Below, piece by piece: positions 12,096 through 23,500 of a stretch of DNA of 64,000 nucleotides (positions are counted from its first letter, which is position 1; every line of letters begins with the position of its first letter). A program made the position numbers and the translations under genes. Source of the DNA: Albula goreensis (lineage: Eukaryota; Chordata; Actinopteri; Albuliformes; Albulidae); NCBI GenBank assembly GCA_022829145.1, contig CM040761.1, positions 16,302,245 through 16,366,244 on the forward strand. The letters run 5' to 3'. Below the pieces are notes generated by a model. That model was given only the letters and a program-made list of their open reading frames with translations. It was not told the origin of the DNA and searched no databases.

Positions 12096-15000
12096 ATGAA
12101 GTTGTTTGGATTCATCATATGTGCAAGTAAGTGCTCTGTTTGTCGCATTGTTTTAATTTTTTATTTATTTTGTCAGGAATTACACTTTGCGCAGACAGGA
12201 ACCGCACCCAGTTGTAAGGTTCCGGGTAGTCGTCGTTTGGCTGTCTGATTTCAAACCTGTATGAAAATGTTCTTTCCTGGTTTGCTTACAAATACTACTT
12301 TGATGATAATTGGTAAAATATCGATAATGGACAAATTGTCTGCGCCCTTTCAGTTGCAATTATTAATATATGTTTTGTGCTTTCGTGTTTACCTGTGGGC
12401 ATTGTTATTTTCAATAAAAATACGCAATCTGTATACGCAATCTATTATAAATTGTAAGGTCATATTTTGTTAACCCTGATTATTCTTTTCATTGAAACCT
12501 TTTATCTTGGATTTGTGTTCTTTATTTAATCAGGTTATCTTATTTCGCTGAGCAAATAAAACGAAACACCCAGAACAACACAAAAAACAATGCATCTTGA
12601 TTGTGTTAAATTATGGGCATGATAATTCGTGCTTCCATGACTATGTTATGATTTTTAAGTGTTAGTAACTTAACCTTGGTTCTTGGAATTTGGGTCAGTT
12701 AAGAAATTAATAATTTTACTGTCATTGTATGGCTTTGGCGCACCTAGAAGTAGACTACACCTATCTTGCAAAGGAAGTGCAGTTGTAGGCCGGGCGTGTT
12801 TTGTCTGTTTGGTCGACTTACTTGACTCCGTCGATTCTAACATTTGCACTCGCTTGCAACTCGGTGTCCTTATTGGCAGCACAACTGTACTGTATTTTCC
12901 ATGAAAGCACGTATAAACTGAACTTTTGTATGTCGTTGTGCATCAGCGGGCCTTCATTAGGAATGCAATGTGAGGGTGGCTGGATTGAGCTATAACCTTA
13001 CGTTGCACAGTCATTTACATAAGCAGCCATTATTAGTTAGATACGTGGACGTAATTCCTATGGTTTTGTTCTTTTTATTTTGTTTGCTCACTGTTACGAG
13101 GCACTTCCCAATGTGCATCTTCAGATAGTGTAGGTGGTTCGGTGTGGGCGACGTGCTGACACTGTTCAGCCTTACATTTATGCTCTGATTTTGTAATAGT
13201 AATTGCCTAGATAAGGTGGCCGATTAAAGCATCACTAGCATTAAAACACTTTACTATCGTATAATCTATTTGGTAAGCACACTGGGGATGGTAATTAAGG
13301 ATATAGAATAATTATTCTTTTACTGTCCCTTCGGTTGACTGGGTCATTAAGTTGTTTGACCCAGAATAGTTGATATTTACACAGAGCTAGCACTTCTGCC
13401 CTATTATAGATGATGGTCCACCTGCTTGACTCATTATCCAGTACTGTGACACAGCTACTGTTTCACCGCCGCGTTTAATGGATAACGTATGTTCCTGCGC
13501 TGTAGTAATATACTACACAATAGCACCAGTACTCGCATGAGCATCCAACATCCACAGACTATAACGACTGAACGTCTGGTGGTTGGCATAAAAAGCATAA
13601 CGGGTGGATAGGAAAACAAGTTGAATTTTAACAACGTTCATGCACAATTTGAAAAGAACAACAAATTGAACCCCAAAAAAAAATTTCCAACGAAGGCTAA
13701 ACATGTTATTGCCTACAACAAACGGCCTACAGCGAGGCCACTTGTCATTTGAACATGCGCACAAGTACCGCTCCTATGGCTTCAGTATGTTGTTTGAATC
13801 GGGAGTTAAACATGGGTATTACTTCGTTAACAAAAACAAAACGCGACAATATATAGGTCCCCAAGTATGAGCACCACTAAAATAGATAACAGACCTAGGG
13901 TTAACAGATTTTGGATGATGAAGAATAAAGATCTCATGGTCATGTGTTGAATTGTGTGATCATTGGTGTGTATGTGTTTATTTCTATTCAGTTTTGTCTG
14001 CTGCAATGGGCATAAAGGTGTCCATTCCCCAAGAAAAGTATGAGGTTGCCAGAGGTGATGATTTCACACTACCATGCAAATTTGAGACTACCCAACAAAA
14101 CCCCCCTGTCATCATTGTCATCTGGTCCGCCCTCTCTCCACAAGCTGGGCAGAAGGGGGTAAGACAGAAAACATCAGTGGCCCCTCTTTATTTTTGTCCT
14201 CTTACCATCAGTCTTTCTTCTTTATTCCACATCTACTCTCTTACTGTCTGGTCTCATTCTTTTGTCTCCAGTCTGACTCAGTAATATGTTGTAAGCATCC
14301 ACATTACTTTTGCAGTGTTTACTTCTGGATACATTGTCAAATGTAAACTGCAAAACTCATTTTCAAAATGCAATTGCAATGAACATTTCAGTTTTACATT
14401 CAAGGTGTTTGACTTTCACTTTCTATTTAATTTGTGAATGAGTCTGATGTATCAGTGTGCATCCGAATATGGGTGTTTGGGTACAATTTCTGATCTCTCG
14501 CCTTTAGAAACCTGTGGCGACGTATTATCACCCGAGTGGGCAACTGGACATCCCACCTGCCTACGAAGGCAAAGCCACCATGAAGAAGGACGTTGATGGG
14601 GGAAATGTAGATCTTTTCCTCAAAAAAGTCAGCATGGACGAAAACAGGGTTTTCGAGTGCGAGGTCAAAATTCCCATGGATGATGAAGGGACCCCATCTG
14701 CCATCACCACACTGGTGGTCCTTGGTGAGTTTGGGATTGCTGGTACCTACTGTAACTCACCTCCCCTCGATTATTTTCTAAAATGGACACATACACAAGA
14801 GTTTTCAGCTTTATTCTGTGGTGATTCTTGGATTGCACCCTAACACTCATATTCGTATGTTAGTTACTTCATGCCAAGTTAGCATTATTGGAGCATCACA
14901 GCAAGTCAAGCAGTGAGTTATCTGTGTGAGTATTCATGTGTGCTTAGCTCTTGAGCAAGCTTGTAGCTCTTGAATAGTAACTGAGACTGTAGAACACCAT

Positions 15001-17451
15001 ATTGCATGTATCGAACATGTTTTTAGCCATAGCATTCCTAAGATGAATATATGGTTTGGTGATTATGGAACAAAAAATCGTATTCCTTTTAAGTTGGTTT
15101 AACTTCTTTGAAAGTTGGAGTAAAAGATTGCAGGATTGTGAGTGTCAAATTCCTAACTGTTCATGTGGTGCACAGTCAGTTTGTTCCAGAAACTGGGAGG
15201 TTTTCCCACCCTTTGAATATGGACTCAAAAAGCTGATGCTGCCACGTACCTATTGATATACTCACCCTACTGTTGTCTCTTTGACTTGGAACGTTTTTGG
15301 AGGGACACCCATTCATTTCCCTGTACCAAAATGAGGCACTCAGCAACAAGTTGTGTCAGCTTGTAGTGATATATCATGGAGGTATAACAGCCAACAGGAT
15401 GTATGCTCACCATAGAGATATCACTTATGATTTCACTCTCTGATAAGAACAGGCTATTCAGACCTTCTAGTCTTTTCACTTTCCAGTAGTTTGGATTATC
15501 CAGCACTGGTGTTGAACACTTAAAAGGTCTCTGCCTCAGCTCTATGGTCTATGCCTCTATCACAACCTGATAGCAAGCTGTTCCACTCATTAAGCACACA
15601 TCTCAGGTTGGTAAATAAAGCTCTATACAGCTCTATATATACCTTTATCTATGTCCCACGTGCTGTTGATAGAACTCCCTAAGAGTGTCTTAGAGTATCA
15701 GTGTCCGTTTAGCTCTTTACCACTTTGAAACAGTGTCAAAATCAATTCCAAAATCCTTTCACCTTCACCTTTCATGTCAGATTTCCTTGCCAAATGCCAA
15801 GAAAGTTTTATTGTAAAGACAATTGTCTCCATGTCTCTTAAAATGAAATAACACCAGGTACGCTGTAAGCTTTAGTTTCAGACCTGATCATTTTTACATT
15901 TTTTCCTACTTAATATCTTTGAATGTGTATGCATCATTTTTAATAACCTAAAGCAATTAAAAATGAATGTGACATTTAGGAAATGTTGTAGCAATGGCAA
16001 GGTAATAAGCAGCGATGAAGAACTTTTTCAGAGTAATAGTGAAGTAATGTTGCGGTATTTTCACTCCCTTCTGCAGTGGCTCCATCACCGCCAGTCTGTC
16101 AGGTTAAGGGCACTGCGGAGTATGGCAGAGACATCAACCTGACTTGCTTCTCCGAGGAAGGGTCTCCCGATCCCAAATACAGCTGGAAGAGGCACACTGT
16201 ACAGAACCAGCCTGTACCCCTCCCACCCAGAGCCACTGACAGTATGTCGGTCTGACTGTCTGTGCTTCTGTCTGTCTCTCTGTGTTTTCTGTGTGCATGT
16301 ACCGTATCTGTGCGTAAGACATTATACTGTGGCGGTAATGCAGTGTATTTCCAACCTATGTAATCAAATTATTCTTATTGAAGTGAAATGTCTCTTGTAA
16401 ATGTTCAACCACAAACATAAGCCTTTGGAACAGCCCTCCATTGTAACCTCATGTGCTGTAATTCCTGCAGAGAATGGCCACCTGTCTCTCTACAATGTGT
16501 CTATGGATACCTCTGGATTTTACCTGTGCACCTCTACTAACAAGATCCGCTCTGCGTCCTGCAACGTGACGCTGAGCGTCATGCCCCGTAAGTACCTGTG
16601 CTGCTTTGTGGAGCCTGCTGTGACTGCAGGAACAGGCACTTATCTGCGCTGTGGAGAGCTGTCAGAGTCTTGCTGGATGTCTGTGGGGCAAGCATTGATC
16701 TGCTGCACAGAGGTGATGAACTCCCCTTTGCCTGTGTCCCTCTCTTCTCTTTCCTTGCAGCCTCAATGAATATTGGCTCCACTGCATTGATCATCGGAGT
16801 CTGTGTTGCTGCTCTGCTGGTTATCATTATCATCGCGGTCTGCTGTTACCGCAAGAGGAAGCAGAAGAAGCTGGCCACTGAGTATGCCATGGGGTACGTC
16901 AGAATACCGCTGCCTGTGTCCTTGTGCATAACCCTGCACATGACACTTGAACGTGCACACAATTCTGCACATAATTCTACACACATGGGAGAGGGGTTGT
17001 AGGCATGATGTTCCATGTAGAGATATGAGTGTTGGCTGATCTATTTTTTTCATTATCTAGGGAAGTAGAAGAGGAGTACCGTGACAAAGAGCCAATGGAG
17101 AGCGAGCGTAACGACCGCAACAACAAGCTGGATGACCGCATGGAAAGAATTGAGGACATGGATAATTATGAAGAGCGCAGTGAGAGAAACTACGATCGCA
17201 GGAGCGATTATGCTGACCGTCGCGAGAAAAACTATGACCGCAGGGATGATTATGATGACCGCCGTGAGAGATATGATGACCGCAGGGATGACTATGATGA
17301 CCGCCGTGAGAGATACGATGACCGCAGGGATGACTATGATGACAGTCGTGACAGGTATGATGACCGTCGTGATAGGTACGATGACCGCAGGGATGACTAT
17401 GATGACCGTCGTGACAGGTATGATGACCGTCGTGATAGATACAATGACTAA
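12096..17451 (+). CDS. gpa33: Cell surface A33 antigen (GPA33-like), CTX-family Ig membrane protein
   Basis: Seven coding exons join in phase: 12096-12126, 13992-14158, 14508-14724, 16077-16241, 16471-16587, 16761-16893, 17061-17451 (406 aa). Exon 1 and the start of exon 2 encode a signal peptide (MKLFGFIICA...). A V-type Ig domain follows, with Cys in LPCKFE and FECEV. Next is a C2-type domain (PVCQV, LTCFSEEGSP, YSWKR, DTSGFYLCTS, SCNVTL) carrying the extra cysteine pair typical of the CTX family. The phrase P-S-M-N precedes one membrane helix (ALIIGVCVAALLVIIIIAVCC), which leads into YRKRKQKK. Spacing and phrases match human GPA33, an intestinal epithelial surface glycoprotein of cell contacts. 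The cytoplasmic tail is unlike human: highly charged and built mainly of YDD(R/S)R(D/E)(D/R) heptads. A polyA signal AATAAA lies at 18369-18374. Confidence 0.92.
17251..17439 (+). repeat. gpa33: Coding 21-bp tandem repeat in the gpa33 tail
   Basis: Nine consecutive in-frame units of 21 bp encode YDD(R/S)R(D/E)(D/R), one tyrosine per heptad. Diverged units precede them from about 17185. The unit GAYGACCGYMGKGAYARRTAY-like sequence is conserved at the DNA level, so this is a young or homogenised minisatellite inside an exon. Confidence 0.93.
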
Positions 17452-20400
17452 TGGGTAAAAGTAGCACTGAAATGATTACTGTCACAAGATATGATGTAGG
17501 GACAATTATGAAGACTAACTTGAGAGGCAAGATGACTGCAGGGATGACTACCACACTGATCGCAATACTTGACAGTGATAGCGACTGTCCTTAGGAATGA
17601 CCCTAGACATGCTTACTATAGCTACAGGTAGAACAACCCGGACTAAAGGAAGACTTACCAGGACGACAGTAGGATGATGATCACCAGTTTCTGGTTGTGT
17701 GAGTCTTAAAATGATTTCTATGATAACCAGCCTAATGAGGTAAAAAGGGTATAAAACAATGGCTACACACACACACACACACTGGCAGTGACAGGGGTAC
17801 AACCTGGAAAGGGTACAACAACTTAGAAACCAAACTGCAAAGAGTGCCCACTGACTGCCCATGTGAATAATCTTTGTCTATTTAATTTATTTGTGTTTTT
17901 TTTTTTAAAATCCAAAATCATTCAGCATATTGACCATATTGGAGACATAAGCCTCAATGTGCTGATATGTGAATGTGTTTGTGTGAGTTTGTTCTGCACT
18001 GCTAAGTTTACCTGCTAAATGTAAGCTTTTCTATTTCATGATGATTGGTGCTGGTAGTCTGTATGGTAATGCATGATCAGGGAAACGTAACTACACTTTT
18101 TTTTTTTAAACTGGGCATCTTCTGTATGACTATTTTCTGATGTTTTCCTTTATGTTTTTGATGGATCATTTTATACATTTTAATATAGATATCAACTGTT
18201 TTAATTATTAACAATACAATATAAGTCAATTAAAGAAATTAACCAAATGTATGTTGTTCTTTAAGAAGTCAAGAGTCTGTTAGGAAGTATGTAATGTCTG
18301 TATTTTTTCTGTTTCATAGTGTGTCACAAAATGTGTTACCTGTTCTGATAAATTTGACATGCGTGGAAAATAAAGGTAAAGTTTGCCATTTTTTAAAAAA
18401 AAATAATAATTGCCATTGATTTAATGGGAAATGAATTGCGGACTAATATCATTTGTATAGATAAACATATTTCATTCAGTAAAGTGTTAATGTGTTTCAG
18501 TTTTGGGGAAAAAGGGATTTTCACCAACATAGACACATTATAGAGTATGTCTTCACCTGTAAGGAGGCCCATACTGACCCTGGATTCTGCTTGGCTTTTC
18601 TGAATTTTTTTTTGTCCATATATGGTGCCAAAATGAAGGGAATTTCTTGAGAGAGAAACAGAACTTTTGTTTAAAATATATATATATACATACAGTTATT
18701 TTGTTAACAATGAACTTTGTTACTCAAATAGTTGCAGGTTTGTTACCAAGCCCTTACTAGTCTAGCAAGTATGGTAGCATGGAAAGGAGTAATAAGGCAA
18801 CCGTACTCATGCCAGCTGCTGAAATGCAGTCAAATGTGTTACCGCAGTCAGGGAATGGTGCGAGATGCTGAAAGGGAACAACTGCTTGTGGATACGTCTA
18901 GCTTTTGGAAAGTGCAAAGCAGCCTATCAATGGAATCAAATACAGTTAGAGGAGAAAAAATGTATTTCCTTTTTCTAAAAGGAAGCCATAATGTATATAT
19001 TTGTTAATCTATTCATAGTCTCTTATAGGGTTGGAAAGGTTTTGGTAATTGGTGATAATTCTGCCTTTCCTAAGATTCCATTCCTTGCAACTCTATAGTT
19101 GTGTAATTTTGTCGCATTTTGGATGATCAACAATTTTAAGCATTAACTCTATTTAAATAACAGAAATGTTTGTTACAGAGCCTGTGATATGTATCTGTGT
19201 GATATAACATTAATGCAATGCCAGTATGGGCGATAATAGTCAAAATCGTATGAAATCAGTAGAAATAAAAACAGCCCGTCTAACAGAATGATCTCTGGTG
19301 TAACTCGAAGGGATTAATAATACCTGAAATCCTCTCCATGTTTTAGTAGTTATCCTTTACTCAGGCAATATTCATTCTGTACACATTGTAAATAAATTGT
19401 GATTTCATAATTGTACATAAAATTATGAAATTTACTGGTGGAGTGGTTTTTTCAAGTGTAAAAAATAAATATAAAGTGTAATCATTTACTGTGTGTGTTT
19501 TTTTTTGTCCATCATAATGTCTTGTGAAATACATGTGACACTGTTTTGATGCACTGTTTTCTAAAGAACTGAGCACTGAAGCATATTGTATCATGGAAAT
19601 AAAAAATTTACAGTTAAGGAAACCACTATGGCAGCTTTTCAAAGCTCCACTCCCTCAAGCAACTGCAGAGTTGATAAACCTGTTCTTGCTAGTGCCAAAC
19701 AATTTGGCCTGACACAGATACAAGTTTGGGGGGTTTCGCTTTGCTGAAGCAGATTTACAATGTAAAATTTCCACACTGTATGGGGAAAAATCATGCTTGG
19801 AACATGAGTGTTTTCTCTACTTTTTTAAATGCTTTTTATGACCTAAGTCTGCCCTTTGGATCCATTCGTTCAATTTAGTAGACGCACACAGCTGAGGAAT
19901 CATCAATGGGTATTGTACAAAGCTGGTTAGCTAACTTAGCTGGCCAACTTTGATAAACATGCAAAAGTTCAAACATTTTAGTGTCCGTTTTAGTGCATAA
20001 AAGTATCGGGTAAGACATTTTTAATGAACTGAACGCAACCAAATGACTAGGCGAATTGCGCCCTTCACACGGTTTGAAGAAGCCGCCAGCGCTTTTGCCA
20101 TGTCTAAATGCAAGCAGCACCACGCATCTGACAGCCTTGCCTTGTTGAACGCAGAGGATCACAGTGAGCATTGAGTTCAGTTTTAAATCCGCTCCAAACG
20201 TCGGAAGTCCGTTTAAAACCTGAGATTTAAACGATCCGGTACGATGAAATTGAAACAGTTCAAATTTCCCCCCAGATATACCATTGCCTTAAGCGGTGCA
20301 GGATAACTCTGTAGAACGAATTACATATCTCTGCCAAAATAATTTTTCTTTTCATATAAATCATGCAATATTAATAAACCGTTAAAGCTGCATTTGGTTT

Positions 20401-20582
20401 GTTGTTGCCAAATGAAATTATCTGGGAAAGTTCCAAGCACTCCCATCTCTTGGACGCATTGGTACATCCCTGGTAGTTATTTGGCTGATACGTATTTTCT
20501 CAAGATAGCGATAACAGACTGAGGTGAAGTAAGGAGAAGGCGGAATGGGGACCAGTGGTTTCTAAGCATCATCACTTGGAAA
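17452..20582. other. gpa33 3' UTR and intergenic DNA before ildr2
   Basis: Just past the stop, at about 17497-17580, the DNA still resembles the tail repeat. A short CA run lies near 17765 and a canonical AATAAA at 18369-18374, which likely ends gpa33. From 18.4 to 20.58 kb I see no gene. The 20.0-20.3 kb stretch has more CpG than its surroundings and may belong to the ildr2 promoter. Confidence 0.6.
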
Positions 20583-23500
20583 ATGGTCTCGAGAAAAATG
20601 TGGCAGATAACTTTGATGTGGTTTGCAGGTACGTGAAAACATTGTTTTGTATTGAAAATACACTGAAAAAAATTTTCAGAGGTTCTAGCTGGTATATTGT
20701 ACTTATCCAACGCTCTGACTTTTACTCTATCAAAAAAGAAAAATAATGACAATTCCTCCGTGTTTTTCATTAATAACATGCGATATTGGTTGTGGGTTAA
20801 CTCTAATTAAAAATACATTTAGAAAAAGTATATTTGCTGTCAAATCCTAGAAATGTTCAGAAATTTTATTTTACTTGCATGGTAGCTGCTTCAGAACCGT
20901 GTAAGTATTTGGGAGATATATGCATTGCTGTTTTCAACGTCACAGTTAGGGATATATAAGTCCATATTGTATATTGTTTGAGTAGTTAATCTGGTGTTTT
21001 AGAGTGGAGTGTATGACTACAGCGATGGAGTGCATAATTCATTATTTCTGCGTGGCACTGAGGAGCAGATTGTTAGATACAGTTGCTCCTATCTTTTAAC
21101 TTGTAGTCAATGAACAACTTTAGGTTTGTATTTAATTTCTTTTTTCTCGCCATCTCTTTTTCTCTTGCTGCTACTCTTCCTTTCCTGATGCACACACACA
21201 CACACTCCCTCTCCCCCCCTGTCTCAATTCAGCTCAAGTGCCTTCAGTGTCATAACAAAGACACATTTGTGCTTCCAGTGTACATCATTTACCTCATTGC
21301 AAACATTACAAAGGGTATTTAAATTTACCATCAGCACAAAGTATCAGCAAAGTTATGTAGATATGACTAAATGATTAGTGGTAAAACCATCACTCCAGAT
21401 GACCCCTATTTCTAAAAATCAATTATGAACAAGCAATTGAAAATAGACAATGTTGTCAGAGAGCCAAGTGATGTCTATGTTTCTTTAAGTGCTAATATCA
21501 ACTGCTAATGAAATACAGCATGCAAAATGTCTGGGGTAGCCATCTTACACATTTATTACTGAAAATTTATTCTGCATCAGAAATAACTGCCAGCTTTGTT
21601 GCAGGCTTTGTTTTGTTCATAACAGCTGGATCAGGTCATTTGTACAGAGATATGGAAATTTAATTTTGTTGCCTTGCAGGTTTCTAAGCTGCTCCGATAT
21701 ACTGACAAATAATCACCAACCCCTTCCAAATCTGTCCTCACCTCTCCCTCCCTCTGTGTGTGCCCATCAGTGCTCAGGTGTGAGGGTATAGAGGTGACGG
21801 TGGGTGATGAGAGGAAGTACGCCCGACTGTTTGAGGAGGTGGTTCTCCCATGCCATTACTCCAGCACCTCATCGCAGACGGCAGTGGTGCAGTGGTGGTA
21901 TAAGTCTTACTGCCGGGACCGTACGCGAGACTCCTTCAGCTTCCCAGAGACTCTGCTGTATCAGCGCTCTGAGTTTCCTGGCTCCTCCCACCTGGACTGC
22001 TCGGACTCCGCCCGCACTGTCCGCATCATTGCGTCCATTCGAGGCTCCTCCACAACGGTGGCCGAATACTACAGAGAACGAGAGGACATCGACATAATTA
22101 ATCGTATTATTATTATTATTATCAGTAATAGTAGTGGTAGTTTTTGTTGTTGTTTCCTTGTGGTGTCTTTAACAGAAATGAAATCTAAAATAATGAATTA
22201 GTATGTACATTCTGTTGAATGGCAGGTAATGCAGTTGCATCTTTTAAACAGTGTCTTTAAATGGCCCTTGCCTATGACCTGGGGTTGACTTTCACCCTGC
22301 TCTTTCACTGTGAACAGAGTTTGACCTGCGAATAGGGCACCTGCAGTGGGGGGACAGCGGGGTTTACCAATGCAAAGTAGTCATCTCAGATGATCCAGAG
22401 GGCAAGAACGAGGCCCAGGTCGAGCTCCTGGTTCTGGGTAGGTCTACACACGAAGTGAACGTTAACTCTTCACAGCAGAAGTTGGCACAGAGGTGTTAGG
22501 GTAATGCTATTCAACTAATGGCTCTAGGCTCTGAATTTACTCAGACCGTGTAGCCTTGCATATATTTTATTGTGGGTATATTTCATTTAAAACAATGTGT
22601 AGAAATGAGAGGAACACTTTCTTAAAATTTTTTTGATAGTAATTAGTCTGTGTTTCACTAAATGGATAATTAGTCTTTATCAAGAAGAAGCAGTATCATA
22701 CATGTTTAGTTTTATTTCCAGTTCATTTGCATGCACTGCCATTTACTGATACTCCTCTGCTTTGACCTGTGAACTTTGACTTTATGACCCATGTCTGATA
22801 TTGTGCTTTGCACAGGTAAGATTGGTGCATTGGATGACCTCTTGCCTGGATTTGATGTGGAAGTAATGCCAGGTATGGCCATATCCTGTGTCTGTCTGCC
22901 ACTGTACCCAGTCACTATAGCCTCTTGTACTTCACTCCTGTAGTGTTTCTCTCCTTTCTCTCTGCTGATGCTCACCTGTTACAGATCTGGTAGTGAGTGA
23001 ATTTTCAGTCAGACATGAGTACTGCTGTCAGGACTGTTTCTCAGACTGCACTAACGGAAGCCTGTCCTGGTGCTGCCTCCCTCCACAGACTGGGTGTTTG
23101 TGGGTTTGATCATCGTGGGTGGCTGTTTCTTCCTCCTGGTGGTGGGGATCTGTTGGTGCCAGTGCTGCCCGCACTCCTGCTTCTGCTATCTGCCCTGCTG
23201 CTGCTGCCGCCGGAGCTGCTGCTGCCCTCAGCACTGTGAGCTCACCCACGCTACACGCTATACACACACTATATACCGTATACACACATTCACACTCTAC
23301 ATGCTTTATACCCACACTACACACTATGCACACACTTACACACTGTACCGTATACACACATTCACACTCTACATGCTTTATACCCACACTACACACTATG
23401 CACACACTTACACACTGTACCGTATACACACATTCACACTCTATATGCTGTATACCCACACTACACGCTATACACACACTATATACCGTATACACACATT

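Noticed and set aside
17057-17554. 165-aa minus-strand frame rich in His, Gly and Cys opposite the gpa33 tail
   Set aside because: It is the antisense shadow of the gpa33 heptad repeat; the plus strand has the homologous protein and splice sites.
21110-21322. Signal-peptide-like start MNNFRFVFNFFFLAISF upstream of the ildr2 Ig exon
   Set aside because: It runs into a CA repeat without a usable donor in the right phase. The exon at 20583-20628 joins exactly and fits better.
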